Shown here one piece after another: positions 1 to 8,475 of a stretch of 64,000 nt of DNA. Numbering within the stretch: position 1 is the stretch's first letter; the number at the start of each line of letters is the position of its first letter. Location of the stretch: the NCBI RefSeq assembly GCF_027158485.1, contig NZ_JAMKYJ010000008.1, one strand, 5' to 3'. Made by a program: the position numbers and the translations under genes. The notes beneath the pieces were generated by a model. The model saw only the letters and a program-made list of their open reading frames with translations. It was not told the origin of the DNA and did no database searches. Source of the stretch: Oxalobacter formigenes (GTDB taxonomy: Bacteria; Pseudomonadota; Gammaproteobacteria; Burkholderiales; Burkholderiaceae_D).

Positions 1-87
1 GGGCAAGGGCAGGAGGCAGGGGCGAAGTATGTTGCTGATGGATATTCGAATAGAAAAACTGAAGATAAAAAACGATCTCAAAGATAA
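1..87 (+). CDS. 3' end of an unidentified gene (partial)
   Basis: Frame 1 is open from the window edge to a TAA at 85-87 and gives 28 residues, beginning GQGQEAGAKYVADGYS and ending in a basic tail (KKRSQR). A perfect 12-bp hairpin followed by a T-rich run lies 20 bases downstream, which is what the end of a real transcription unit looks like. The product cannot be named from this tail. It lies immediately upstream of the Sel1 gene at 152, so if the region holds toxin-immunity pairs this could be the end of a toxin, but nothing in the tail shows that. Confidence 0.4.
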   Translation, partial: GQGQEAGAKYVADGYSNRKTEDKKRSQR

Positions 88-106
88 TAATTTCTTGACC
101 GAACTT

Positions 107-138
107 AGCAATGCTGATGATAATGAATCAGCATTGCT
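107..138 (+). terminator. Rho-independent terminator of the upstream gene
   Basis: Perfect inverted repeat: arms AGCAATGCTGAT (107-118) and ATCAGCATTGCT (127-138) around an 8-nt loop, followed by TCTTTATTAT. It closes the partial gene ending at 87. It also lies inside the 5' extension of the next open frame, which argues that the Sel1 gene starts downstream of it at 152. Confidence 0.8.
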
Positions 139-151
139 TCTTTATTATGAA

Positions 152-970
152 ATGATGAAAACTATCTTAAAAGCTTTATTTGTTTGTCTTTTTTTCTTCC
201 TCGGCAATCATGCAATTGCCGATAATCTCATGGAAGGAAATAGGCTATTCGATGCTGGACAATATAAGGAAGCCATGACCTTTCTTATGCAACCCGATGT
301 ACATGATGATCCAGAAGCATTAAATCTTGTCGCTTATATGTATAACCATGGCCTTGGCGTCAGCAAAAATGCTGAAAAAGCATTTATGTGCTATATGAAA
401 TCGGCAGAATCCGGATTAGCTATTGCTCAATTTAACGTGGGACTGGCGTATGAACAGGGTAACGGTATCCTGAAAAATCTTCCAGAAGCAGTCAAGTGGT
501 ATAGAAAAGCTGCTGAACAAGAAGATGCTGATGCTGAAGCAAAAATGGGTTATTTGACTGTAAACGGCATAGGTATCGGAAAGAATTATAAAGAAGCCAT
601 GAAATGGTATCAAAGGGCGGCCGAACATGGAGATTATGATTCGTATGCCGATATCGGTATGATGTATTCCAGGGGAGATGGTGTCAAAAGGAATTTGAAC
701 CATGCAGTTCAGTATTACATTTTTGGGGCTCAAAAAGGCAGTACATATTCACAGGCTTTATTGGGAAATGCATATGCATACGGAAAAGGTATCCAAAAGG
801 ACATAGAACAAGCACTCTACTGGTACAAGCAGGCTGCCAGAAACGGAAACGTCAATGCCATGAAAGAACTCGGCTACATATACGAGACCGGTCGACTTGG
901 TGTGAAAAAAGACCCAAAAGAAGCACAATACTGGAAAGACATGGCTGAAAGAGCGGGCAAAAAACAGTAA
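152..970 (+). CDS. Secreted Sel1-like repeat protein
   Basis: The 272-residue product begins with a signal peptide (MMKTILKALFVCLFFFLGNHAIA, then D) and continues as about six Sel1-type repeats of about 36 residues, with motifs such as EAVKWYRKAAEQ and EAMKWYQRAAEHGD. Sel1 repeats form alpha/alpha solenoids that bind other proteins; here the protein would act in the periplasm. The frame is open from 29, but that extension crosses the terminator at 107-138 and lacks a signal peptide at its own start, so ATG 152 (or 155) is chosen. No strong Shine-Dalgarno sequence is visible. A good terminator follows at 993. The binding partner is unknown. Sel1 proteins elsewhere include type VI effector immunity proteins, which is one option. 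Confidence 0.85.
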   Translation: MMKTILKALFVCLFFFLGNHAIADNLMEGNRLFDAGQYKEAMTFLMQPDVHDDPEALNLVAYMYNHGLGVSKNAEKAFMCYMKSAESGLAIAQFNVGLAYEQGNGILKNLPEAVKWYRKAAEQEDADAEAKMGYLTVNGIGIGKNYKEAMKWYQRAAEHGDYDSYADIGMMYSRGDGVKRNLNHAVQYYIFGAQKGSTYSQALLGNAYAYGKGIQKDIEQALYWYKQAARNGNVNAMKELGYIYETGRLGVKKDPKEAQYWKDMAERAGKKQ

Positions 971-992
971 TGTGTTCTTGTATACACCGAAG

Positions 993-1018
993 AGCCGGAA
1001 ATTATTCCGGCTTTTTTG
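993..1018 (+). terminator. Rho-independent terminator after the Sel1 gene
   Basis: Arms AGCCGGAA (993-1000) and TTCCGGCT (1005-1012) with a 4-nt loop, followed by TTTTTG. Confidence 0.85.
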
Positions 1019-1128
1019 CTTTCGGGTTCTTCGAAAAACAATAGCGTCATCGAAGGAGACCTGAAGCGTCAAGAACTCTAGCCGGGACAGTAAGGGAATG
1101 CCGGAAACAAGAGGACGCGCTGAACCCC

Positions 1129-1344
1129 ATGACTCCCGAAAAAATCATCGACCCCAATGACCCGGAAAAGACCCTGCAAAACGTGACGGATTACCTGTAC
1201 CAGAACCTCGGGAACCAGATCGTCAAAATCCCGGTGAGAGTCCTGCATGCTCGCCCAACTCTGAAGAGCATGGCTGAAATACCGGTTAGAAGACATAACC
1301 GGGTTTTTAACGGACTCTTTCCCGTTTCTCCTCTATATTACTGA
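1129..1344 (+). pseudogene. Small open frame, likely a gene remnant
   Basis: The first ~40 residues (MTPEKIIDPNDPEKTLQN and on through DYLYQNLG) look protein-like, and the frame stays open upstream to a stop near 1045 with continuing plausible residues. There is no good ribosome binding site at 1129. The last third of the frame (from about 1275) is translated out of a hairpin plus T-run that resembles a terminator, so the natural end has been lost or the frame is fortuitous. I do not recognise the family. It is best treated as a decayed fragment between the Sel1 gene and mntP. Confidence 0.3.
1281..1309 (+). terminator. Probable rho-independent terminator
   Basis: CCGGTTA (1282-1288) pairs with TAACCGG (1296-1302) across a 7-nt loop, followed by a T-run. 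The rest of 1310-1513 holds no gene; I could not recognise a manganese (yybP-ykoY) riboswitch core there. Confidence 0.5.
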
Positions 1345-1513
1345 AAGTAATTTTCAGGCTGTCTGTTAATTTTGCTATTTTTTTCTCCCGTTATATCATC
1401 GCTTTACTGACAGGGTGCCTCTTGAGGTATTTCCCGGTTTCCGACTGTTTTACTTGTTCCGAAACAGCTGTTTGCCAGTTCTGTTTTCGGAATTACCTCT
1501 TCCTGGTTTTTTT

Positions 1514-2098
1514 ATGTCCGGCTTTGAAATTTGGGGTCTTGCCTTCGGTCTGGCGATGGACGGTTTTGCCGTTTCCATTGCCAGTGGCGTGTCCTTGCAG
1601 CGGGTTCAATGGCGGCCTATTTTGATGATCGCGCTGTCTTTTTGTTTCTTCCAGATTGTCAATCCGCTCGTGGGCTGGCTGGGAGCGTTTCATTTTCGCG
1701 GCTTGATCGATAACGTGGATCACTGGATCGCTTTTGCGATTCTGGCTTTTCTGGGCATCCGCATGCTTCGCGAATCGTTCAAGGTCAAAGAGGATGGGGA
1801 AAGCAAGCCCTTTGACGCGAGCAATCCGAAGTTTGTTTTCGGGATGGCGCTGGTGACCAGTCTTGACGCGCTGGCAGTTGGCATTACGTTTGCCTTTATG
1901 GGCATGAGTACCTTGTCTTCAATGATCTATCCCCTTTTTGTTATCGGTTTCGTGACGCTCGTTTTGTCATTTTCGGGGGTGTTTGTCGGCATTCGCTTTG
2001 GCAATCTCGTCACGAAGCGAATCCGTGCCGATCTGTGGGGTGGCCTCATTCTGATCGTTGTCGGCATCAAGGTGCTTTATTCAAGTGTTCCGTTTTGA
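1514..2098 (+). CDS. mntP: MntP-type manganese efflux pump
   Basis: A 194-residue, very hydrophobic inner-membrane protein with six predicted helices in two related halves, matching the usual length of about 190. Family landmarks are the MDGFAVSIASG stretch near the N-terminus (about residues 14-24) and its counterpart TSLDALAVG in the second half, the acidic and small residues that line the Mn(II) path in MntP. It exports manganese to protect against Mn overload. The frame is open from 1415, but the extension is not membrane-like and ATG 1514 opens directly into the first helix, so it is chosen. The gene stands alone and ends at a shared terminator with the convergent autotransporter gene. 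Confidence 0.9.
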   Translation: MSGFEIWGLAFGLAMDGFAVSIASGVSLQRVQWRPILMIALSFCFFQIVNPLVGWLGAFHFRGLIDNVDHWIAFAILAFLGIRMLRESFKVKEDGESKPFDASNPKFVFGMALVTSLDALAVGITFAFMGMSTLSSMIYPLFVIGFVTLVLSFSGVFVGIRFGNLVTKRIRADLWGGLILIVVGIKVLYSSVPF

Positions 2099-2132
2099 GT
2101 GAATCGCCCAATTTTGTCCGTTCATGATTCAT

Positions 2133-2169
2133 AAAAAAACCTCCGGCATGTGATATGCAGGAGGTTTTT
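2133..2169. terminator. Bidirectional terminator between mntP and the autotransporter
   Basis: A-run, then CCTCC and GCAT arms pairing with ATGC and GGAGG across a short loop, then a T-run, so the structure works on both strands. It serves the convergent genes mntP and 4873-2192. Confidence 0.85.
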
Positions 2170-2191
2170 CTTATTGTCATGATGCCTTTTG

Positions 2192-4873
2192 TCAGAAGGC
2201 GATGTTGAAACGAACCTGAAGGGCATGGTCCTTGATCCGGTTGCCGAATGCGCCTTCGTATCCCAGTTGCAGGTTCATGTTTTTCTGCGGTTCGATCTGC
2301 GCACCGAAGCCGACCAGTGCGCTGTTGCGGTTGTTCTGGACGCCCTTGATGTTGTAGGTACGGCTTCCCGTAAAGTTCAGGTCGGTATCCGGTTCGACGC
2401 TGCCATAACGATGCTGCCAGCCAAGGTCGGCATACAGTCGGCTTTTCTCGCCGATGGTCTGTTCTCCCCGTACGCCCAGTGTCGATCCAAGGGCGTTGTC
2501 ATTGCTGCTGTGGCCGTGCAGTGCGGTGACATCTCCCTTTTCAGTAAAGCTGTCGGTATGGATGCGTTGCCATGTCAGCTGGGCGTATGGGGTGACACTG
2601 GTTTTTTCCGTCATCTCGAAACGGTGGCTGCCTTCGGCGAAGAGCTGGATCATGTTCGCATCGTATCTGGCGGTGTTTTGGGACTGGATATTGCCGACGG
2701 AAACGTTCCGTTCGGTATCGATCCGGTACCAGCTGTAGCCCGCGCCTCCCTTGAGGTCGATCCAGCCGAGGCGGGTTTGCCCGTATCCCATCAGATGGAT
2801 GGCGTTGACGTCGGAGGTCGAGTTGCGCACGCCTCCGGCGGAAAGACGCGTATGTTCGTATCCGATGGCTGCACCGAGGGTGTTTTTCCCGTCACGATAG
2901 ATGTCCGAGCCGAGCATGAGGCCGAATCCCCTGTTGTCTGTCCGGGTGGCGTTGCCGTCGTCTTTCAGGTGCCCGTCGTGTCCCCATACGTTTGTCCAGA
3001 GGAGACGGTTCGCTTCGGGCATTTGCAGTGAGACATGATTCAGGTGGCTCATGACGCTGTCGCGGGCATAACGGCTGTTTTCGAGGAGGGCGCTCCTAGT
3101 GCTGGCATGGATTTCGCCGGAGAGGTTGTCGAAAGAGTTGATGGCCTCTTTTCTGTCCATGCCGACGATCTGGTCGTATACGGGATTGCCCGTGCCGAGG
3201 CTTTCGACGCCATATCCGGTGTTTTTCTGGTTGTATGTCAAACCGATGTCACCGAAGCCGGTGTCATTCCGGGTCATGGTGAGTTTGACCAGGTTGGGGT
3301 CGCCATAATCGACGGAATGGTTCAGAAAAGCGAGGTCGGACGTGACGCTGGTGAAGGTTCCCACCACGCCATTGGTGATCTGGTTGGTGAGGCGTTTGCC
3401 GATTTCACCGGCGATGCCACCACCGGAGGCAAGGCTTCCGGCGGCCGTGATGGCGCCTGCGCCAAATGCTTTCAAGGCACGATTGCCTGCGGATTCTCCC
3501 TCGCTTTTGTTCAGACTGTCACCAACACCTTGCAGGGTCTGGATGGTGTGGGGGACGTAGGGCAGGGCTTTGGCACCCAGTTCGGCTATTTTGGGGGCGG
3601 CTTTCATGCCCAGCTGGATGCCTTTTTGGGCGAGTTTGGCTCCGCCAGCAGGCAGGGCGACGCCGGCCATTTCGGTTCCGGCGTCAAAAAGGGTGCCGTA
3701 GGGGTTTTCAATGAAGGCTTTGGCAAGGTCGGCTCCGCTGGCGTTCGGGTCCTTCAGGGTTTGCCTGATGGCTTTGCGCTGACGGTTCAAGGCTTCCGAT
3801 CCACTGTTTTCGATAAATTTTTCGGTGTTTTTTTCGATGTGTTCGCCGAAATCCCTGAGTGAATCGCTTCCGGTGAGCGCAGCCGCCAGATTGACTCCGT
3901 CTTTGATGACTTTGCCGCCTGCGACGATGGCGCCGACGCCTAGGTCGGGGACGGCCGTTTTGATGCCCTCGTGCAGATCGGCTCCGGTCTGTGCCGCCTG
4001 TTCGGTCTCGCTCGTAATGGGTGGGAGCTCGCCCGTACCGGCAAAGGCTGCCGTTTTCTGACCGGCTGCGCCGGATGGGGTGTAAATTCCGGTACCTGAA
4101 TTTCTGTTGGCTGGAAGATCGGCATGCTGGCCTCCGTCGGTTGATGTGCCTGTGTTGATGGATTTGTCGTTTGTTTGTTGGGCCGGTTTTGCCTGTGCGC
4201 CATTCAAAAAACGGCCGATGGCTTCTTCGGTTTTTTTCAGGCGTTCCGGATCGAAATGGCTTTCCATGGCGGCAAACGGGCGCAGTTTTTCGATGGCGGG
4301 TGTATAGGTCTGTGCGTCGATTCCGGTTTCACTGTGAAGGACTGCGGGAGCCGTTTTGCGTTCGGGCACGGCGTATGCCCTGCGTGCGTAGGGTTCGCCT
4401 GCGATGGTGCCTTCGAGTCCGCTACGGTAGCGGCCTGTATCAATGCGGGAACTGGCCTGTTCCCGATCACGTGGGGTGGCCCTGATTTTCCGGTACCACT
4501 CTTCAATGACGGCATTGTTTTTGTAGAAGGGAATGTCCTTGTACGGGTTGGAAGCGATCAGGGGCAGGTTTTTCAGGGCGGCGTCATGGATGATGTCCAT
4601 GACGTCGGTTTTGTAGGCCGGACGGCTGGTTTCCGTATCGGATGGTGTCAGGCTTGCCGACGAACGGCGACCCGCTTCGATGGCGTCAGAGATGGCGCGG
4701 TTCCGGGTGTATGGGTCGGCGTAGGGATTGGTTGCCGTGCCTGTTGTGGCTGACGGTGCGGGATAGGCCGGACTGGCTTTTCTGTCGCTTCCCGTGAGGT
4801 TTTTCCACCCGGTTTTCAGGATGTCCCACGGGTTGGTATTGTCCCCGTAGCCCATGTTGATAATGCCTTCCAT
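2192..4873 (-). CDS. Chimeric autotransporter-barrel protein without signal peptide
   Basis: 893 residues. The last ~280 form a typical autotransporter beta-barrel: many alternating strands, a final F, and just before it the common passenger/barrel junction (SFDNLSGEIHAS, then RYARDSV). The N-terminal ~330 residues are polar and rich in P, S, T and G. The middle (about 330-530) has Gly/Ala-rich hydrophobic stretches reminiscent of phage ejection or tape-measure proteins. No signal peptide is visible at the start MEGIINMGYGDN, although ATG 4873 is well supported by GGAGGTGAACG just upstream; an upstream in-frame extension gives none either. A barrel protein needs Sec export, so either export is unusual or the N-terminus was replaced by recombination. 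Sites resembling prophage-repressor operators lie 150-200 nt upstream. Confidence 0.75.
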   Translation of the reverse strand: MEGIINMGYGDNTNPWDILKTGWKNLTGSDRKASPAYPAPSATTGTATNPYADPYTRNRAISDAIEAGRRSSASLTPSDTETSRPAYKTDVMDIIHDAALKNLPLIASNPYKDIPFYKNNAVIEEWYRKIRATPRDREQASSRIDTGRYRSGLEGTIAGEPYARRAYAVPERKTAPAVLHSETGIDAQTYTPAIEKLRPFAAMESHFDPERLKKTEEAIGRFLNGAQAKPAQQTNDKSINTGTSTDGGQHADLPANRNSGTGIYTPSGAAGQKTAAFAGTGELPPITSETEQAAQTGADLHEGIKTAVPDLGVGAIVAGGKVIKDGVNLAAALTGSDSLRDFGEHIEKNTEKFIENSGSEALNRQRKAIRQTLKDPNASGADLAKAFIENPYGTLFDAGTEMAGVALPAGGAKLAQKGIQLGMKAAPKIAELGAKALPYVPHTIQTLQGVGDSLNKSEGESAGNRALKAFGAGAITAAGSLASGGGIAGEIGKRLTNQITNGVVGTFTSVTSDLAFLNHSVDYGDPNLVKLTMTRNDTGFGDIGLTYNQKNTGYGVESLGTGNPVYDQIVGMDRKEAINSFDNLSGEIHASTRSALLENSRYARDSVMSHLNHVSLQMPEANRLLWTNVWGHDGHLKDDGNATRTDNRGFGLMLGSDIYRDGKNTLGAAIGYEHTRLSAGGVRNSTSDVNAIHLMGYGQTRLGWIDLKGGAGYSWYRIDTERNVSVGNIQSQNTARYDANMIQLFAEGSHRFEMTEKTSVTPYAQLTWQRIHTDSFTEKGDVTALHGHSSNDNALGSTLGVRGEQTIGEKSRLYADLGWQHRYGSVEPDTDLNFTGSRTYNIKGVQNNRNSALVGFGAQIEPQKNMNLQLGYEGAFGNRIKDHALQVRFNIAF

Positions 4874-5227
4874 TCGTTCACCTCCGCTTTCTTTTTCCGG
4901 CTTCAGGGCAAAAGGACGTGATCTGGTGTTCATGCCCGGCCGTGTTGTTTTTGTTTTTTGCAACCTGATACGGTCTGACCCGGTCCGTTTTGATATAGCG
5001 GACTCTGCTTTAACTCTGATTATAAACCATATAAGGACTATTTGTCAATATTGCAAGCTTTATATGGTCTGTTTTATGGTGGGGAAAAGGGCGGGTGTTT
5101 TGGCGGGTTGTTGTTGTTCTGTTTGTGTTTTTTTGCTTTTTGCCGACAAAGGCTTTAATCTCTTGCGATGGTCCATTTGAAGAGATGGTGGTAGCGGCGT
5201 GTCCCGCGTGTTGATACTGATGTTTTG
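4874..5227. other. Divergent intergenic region, autotransporter / cycA
   Basis: Holds the promoters of two divergent genes. Apart from the Shine-Dalgarno sequence of the autotransporter and the operator-like sites at 5027-5079 I see no gene or stable RNA structure here. Confidence 0.5.
5027..5079. promoter_or_regulatory. Operator-like sites matching the prophage repressor region
   Basis: CCATATAAGG at 5027-5036 and, facing the other way, CTTTATATGGTCTG at 5058-5071. The reverse complement CCTTATATGG is found at 26078-26087 beside the prophage repressor gene, where a further CTTTTATGGTCTG copy follows at 26118. The arrangement of two opposed sites upstream of 4873-2192 suggests control by a phage-type repressor. 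This is inference from motif sharing only. Confidence 0.4.
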
Positions 5228-6676
5228 ATGACTGAAGATATTGTTAAAGATGACTCCGAGCCGGTCGTGGTCAAGCATAAGAGGTTAAAGCGTAATCTGA
5301 GCAACCGGCACGTTCAGCTGATTGCGATTTCCGGGGCGATCGGCACAGGCCTGTTCATGGGATCGGGCAAGACGATCAGTGTGGCGGGCCCCTCGATCAT
5401 TCTGGTTTATATGGTGATCGGGTTTTTCCTGTTTTTCGTGATGCGGGCGATGGGGGAGTTGTTGCTCTCGAACCTGAATTACCGTTCTTTTTCGGATTTT
5501 ACATCTGATCTCCTTGGCCCCTGGGCGGGGTATTTCACGGGCTGGACGTACTGGTTCTGCTGGGTGGTGACCGGGGTGGCGGACGTGATTGCGATTGCGG
5601 GGTACGTGCATTTCTGGTGGCCGGATTTGCCGGGGTGGATTCCGGCGATTGCCACGATTATTTTGCTGTTTTCGCTGAATATGCTGTCGGTCCGGCTTTT
5701 CGGGGAGACGGAGTTCTGGTTTTCGCTGATCAAGATTATCGCGATTGTCGCGCTGATTGTGGTGGGCTTTTTCCTGATGGCGACGTCTTACCGCTCTCCT
5801 GACGGGGTCGAGGCGGCGCTGTCGAATCTCTGGACGTATGGCGGGGTTTTCCCGAAAGGGATTATGGGCTTTTTCGCCGGTTTCCAGATCGCGATTTTCG
5901 CGTTTGTGGGGATCGAGCTGGTGGGGACGACGGCAGCGGAAACGCAGGACCCTGAAAAGACCTTGCCGAAGGCGATCAATTCGATTCCGATCCGGATTAT
6001 CTTTTTCTATGTGTTTGCCCTGATGGCGATTATGGCGGTGACTCCGTGGAGTACGGTGTCGCCGGACAAGAGTCCGTTTGTGGGGATGTTTTCGATGATC
6101 GGGCTGCCTGCGGCGGCGGGGATCGTGAATTTTGTGGTGCTGACGTCGGCGGCTTCGTCGGCTAACGGCGGGGTGTATTCGACGTCGCGTATGCTGTATA
6201 GCCTCTCGACATGGGGGGTGGCTCCGAAGCTGTTTTCACGCCTGTCAAAGCATGCCGTGCCTGCGGCCGGGCTGACGTTTTCGGGGATTTGTCTTTTGTC
6301 GGGTGCGGCGCTGATTTTCGTGATGCCGAATGTGATTACGGCGTTTACGGTGGTGACGACGGTGTCGGCGACGCTATTCATGTTTGTATGGACGGTGATT
6401 CTGATGGCATATCTGGTTTACCGGAAAAAGCGTCCTGAAAAACACAAGGCGTCGATTTTCAGGATGCCGGGCGGGGTGTGGATGACCTGGTGTTGCCTGG
6501 CGTTTTTCGCATTCGTTTTCGTGCTCCTGACGTTCGAGCCGGATACGCGGCTGGCGCTGATGGCGGTGCCTGTGTGGCTGGTTGCGCTGGCGATCGGTTA
6601 TGTCAGGGTGAAGGGGAATGTGGCCGAGATGGCGAAGGGGATAAAGGAGATCGACGAAGGTCACGGGAACGGTTGA
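5228..6676 (+). CDS. cycA: D-serine/D-alanine/glycine permease
   Basis: A 482-residue APC-superfamily permease with 12 predicted transmembrane helices. It follows E. coli CycA closely over its whole length, as recalled: GAIGTGLFMGSGKTIS in helix 1, WAGYFTGWTYWFCWVVTG, FVGIELVGTTAAET and TSAASSAN. CycA imports glycine, D-alanine and D-serine by proton symport, which fits a cell recycling peptidoglycan amino acids. ATG 5228 is preceded in frame by a TTG; ATG is preferred. The gene is monocistronic with a strong terminator at 6693. GC content is higher than in the neighbouring intergenic DNA and no lesions are visible. Confidence 0.93.
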   Translation: MTEDIVKDDSEPVVVKHKRLKRNLSNRHVQLIAISGAIGTGLFMGSGKTISVAGPSIILVYMVIGFFLFFVMRAMGELLLSNLNYRSFSDFTSDLLGPWAGYFTGWTYWFCWVVTGVADVIAIAGYVHFWWPDLPGWIPAIATIILLFSLNMLSVRLFGETEFWFSLIKIIAIVALIVVGFFLMATSYRSPDGVEAALSNLWTYGGVFPKGIMGFFAGFQIAIFAFVGIELVGTTAAETQDPEKTLPKAINSIPIRIIFFYVFALMAIMAVTPWSTVSPDKSPFVGMFSMIGLPAAAGIVNFVVLTSAASSANGGVYSTSRMLYSLSTWGVAPKLFSRLSKHAVPAAGLTFSGICLLSGAALIFVMPNVITAFTVVTTVSATLFMFVWTVILMAYLVYRKKRPEKHKASIFRMPGGVWMTWCCLAFFAFVFVLLTFEPDTRLALMAVPVWLVALAIGYVRVKGNVAEMAKGIKEIDEGHGNG

Positions 6677-6692
6677 TGGATTGAAGGCCTTG

Positions 6693-6722
6693 AAAAAGCT
6701 CCTCATGTGAGGAGCTTTTTTT
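6693..6722 (+). terminator. Rho-independent terminator after cycA
   Basis: AGCTCCTCA (6697-6705) pairs with TGAGGAGCT (6708-6716), followed by a T-run. The A-run on the other side makes it usable by the convergent ric gene. Confidence 0.9.
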
Positions 6723-6749
6723 ATGGGGGAACGTTCTTTTCCGTTCCGG

Positions 6750-7475
6750 TCAACTTTGCCGGATGCTTTGTTCCATGGCGATGGCGCGGGGAAAGACGAT
6801 GTTGTTTTCAAGGTGGATGTGGTGGTGAAGGCCTTCTTCGAAAAGTTTCAGTCGTTCCATGAAGAGCCAGTAGGTGGCGCAGCCGTCGTCGGGGGTGGTG
6901 TATCCGTCGGTCAGGCGGTGGATTTCACGCCAGCGTTCCCCTTCGGTTTCGTGTTCGGCCATCATGACGGCGATCGGGCTTTTGATGGTGCCGCAATGGA
7001 ATGAACCGGGACGCAATCCCCGGGCAAGGGATTGCGTCATTTCGTAGAGGTAGGGGAAAAGGACTTGTTCTTTCTTGCCGAGATGGTTTTCAAGGTCGAT
7101 CATGGCTTCCTGTACCAGCTGGCGGATGGCACGGAGTTCAGGATGGTTTACACCATGTACGGAAAGGACTTTTTCGGCCAGTTCGTTGATAAGCGCGCCT
7201 TCACTGCGTGAGCGTCGATGGTGGAATTTGAGGATAAAGTCAAGCAGGAGGTCGGTGGGCCAGCTCTGGAAGTCGACGGTGAAGTAGGCACGCGGATCTT
7301 CTTTTTCGAGTTCTTTTATCAGGGTCTGGCTGTCTATGCCCGCTTTTTCGCAGGCTTTTTTAAGCGGGACGTTTCCCTGACAGCAGAAATCGATGCCGTA
7401 ATGCCTGAAAATGGCAGCATATTGGTAGTTGCAGGCGACGATCTGGCCTGTGGTCATGGTGTGGAATTTTTTCAT
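6750..7475 (-). CDS. ric: RIC-family iron-sulfur cluster repair di-iron protein
   Basis: 241 residues. The N-terminal ~60 form the ScdA_N/DUF542 domain with the conserved HYGIDFCCQGN motif. The remainder is a hemerythrin-like helical bundle with the spaced His and Glu ligands of a di-iron site (FHHRRSRSE, HGVNHPELR, LENHLGKKE, HETEGERW, HHHIHLENN). RIC (YtfE/ScdA) proteins restore iron-sulfur clusters damaged by nitric oxide and oxidative stress in the cytoplasm. The start lies 15 nt downstream of the Crp/Fnr gene stop on the same strand, so the two almost certainly form an operon, pointing to a stress-sensing regulator with its own repair protein. Confidence 0.92.
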   Translation of the reverse strand: MKKFHTMTTGQIVACNYQYAAIFRHYGIDFCCQGNVPLKKACEKAGIDSQTLIKELEKEDPRAYFTVDFQSWPTDLLLDFILKFHHRRSRSEGALINELAEKVLSVHGVNHPELRAIRQLVQEAMIDLENHLGKKEQVLFPYLYEMTQSLARGLRPGSFHCGTIKSPIAVMMAEHETEGERWREIHRLTDGYTTPDDGCATYWLFMERLKLFEEGLHHHIHLENNIVFPRAIAMEQSIRQS

Positions 7476-7490
7476 GTTTGTTCAGGGGTA

Positions 7491-8138
7491 TTACAGGTAT
7501 TTTTCCAGTTTGGCCTGGTCTGCGATGGTGACACGGCGGTTTTCGAAGAGGACGGAACCTTCCTGCGCCAGTTCGGCCAGTACGCGGGCCAGTGAGGGAC
7601 GTGCCACGCCGAGATAGTCGGCCACTTCCTGCTGGTTGCGTATTTCCTGATGTTCGAGAAGGTAGGCAGCGATCCGGTTTTTCAGTTTCAGGAGGACAAG
7701 GGAACCCAGTTTCCGGCTGAGGATATGGCTCCGGTCGGAGAGGATGCGCAAAAAATTCTGCAAAACGACCGGTTCGGTACACATCAGTTCCATGAACGGT
7801 TCTTTTTCAATGACCATGATTTCGCATGGGGTGATCGCGATGATGTCGACAGGGAAATGGTTGTGTGTGGCGAATACGAAGTTGGAGGCCAGCAGCATGG
7901 GGGCTTCGTGGTCTTCAATGGTAATCTGCCTGCCGTCCGTGCCGATCATGGAGGCGCGAACCTGCCCCTCGCACAGCAAGATAAATGCCCGGCAGGGGGC
8001 GCCTTGCATGGCGATGTGTTCGCGCGTTTCGTAATGCGCTAGCCGACAGGGCGTCTTTTCAAGGAATTCTTCCAGTTTTTCCATGGAAAGATGCGCAAAG
8101 ACCGGCATGTTGATCAGCTTTTTTGTATCTGGGGTCAT
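7491..8138 (-). CDS. Crp/Fnr-family transcriptional regulator
   Basis: 215 residues: a cyclic-nucleotide-binding-type beta-roll (about 15-130), the dimerisation helix, then a Crp-type helix-turn-helix (about 150-205) with the recognition segment RNQQEVADYLGVARPSLAR. It lacks the N-terminal four-cysteine cluster of Fnr, so it is not an oxygen-sensing Fnr. The pairing with ric downstream suggests a DNR/NnrR-like, nitric-oxide-responsive activator; that is inference from context. Shine-Dalgarno AGGCAACAT precedes ATG 8138. No clear TTGAT-N4-ATCAA box was found in front of it. Confidence 0.88.
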   Translation of the reverse strand: MTPDTKKLINMPVFAHLSMEKLEEFLEKTPCRLAHYETREHIAMQGAPCRAFILLCEGQVRASMIGTDGRQITIEDHEAPMLLASNFVFATHNHFPVDIIAITPCEIMVIEKEPFMELMCTEPVVLQNFLRILSDRSHILSRKLGSLVLLKLKNRIAAYLLEHQEIRNQQEVADYLGVARPSLARVLAELAQEGSVLFENRRVTIADQAKLEKYL

Positions 8139-8475
8139 ATGTTGCCTGAATGACGTCGCTACTAAGGTAACGCAAGGTACGGGTTTGTGCTGTCACATTT
8201 GTTACACAGGGTGATAAATATTGAGCTGTGGCAACATTGGAGGGATGCCTGAAAAAAACGACGGGTTTCTTGTGAATGATGTCATGAGGGCGTTTGGAGG
8301 GAGCGGCTTTGAAGGATTTCAGGGACGGGCAATCGATACGGTATCCTTCTGATATGTTGCCTGTAAGTAACGGAGAGAGGCTTGATAGAGATGTCAATGG
8401 AGGCCAAAAGGGGTGCATGATTTATTTTAAAGTGTACATTATTATGTACGCACAATGTTTTATTGAGGTAAGGCT
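8139..8475. other. Intergenic region, Crp/Fnr gene / yefM
   Basis: Contains the divergent promoters of the Crp/Fnr-ric operon and the toxin-antitoxin locus. The only element recognised is the TGTACA palindrome at 8433-8450. Confidence 0.4.
8431..8452. promoter_or_regulatory. YefM-type operator (TGTACA palindrome)
   Basis: TGTACA at 8433-8438 and TGTACG at 8445-8450 form the inverted repeat GTACAT-TATT-ATGTAC, about 25 bases before the antitoxin start. YefM antitoxins are known to bind palindromes with a TGTACA core and autorepress their operons, which matches the gene content here. Confidence 0.65.

Noticed and set aside
1345..1513. Manganese riboswitch before mntP
   Set aside because: The expected yybP-ykoY core could not be recognised; only T-rich leader DNA was seen.
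2189..3862. Plus-strand frames of ~280 codons opposite the autotransporter
   Set aside because: They mirror the codon pattern of the barrel gene on the other strand and have no start signals or recognisable domains.
8139..8230. Fnr-type box before the Crp/Fnr-ric operon
   Set aside because: No TTGAT-N4-ATCAA sequence was found; TGTCACATTTGTTACA is only a loose dyad.
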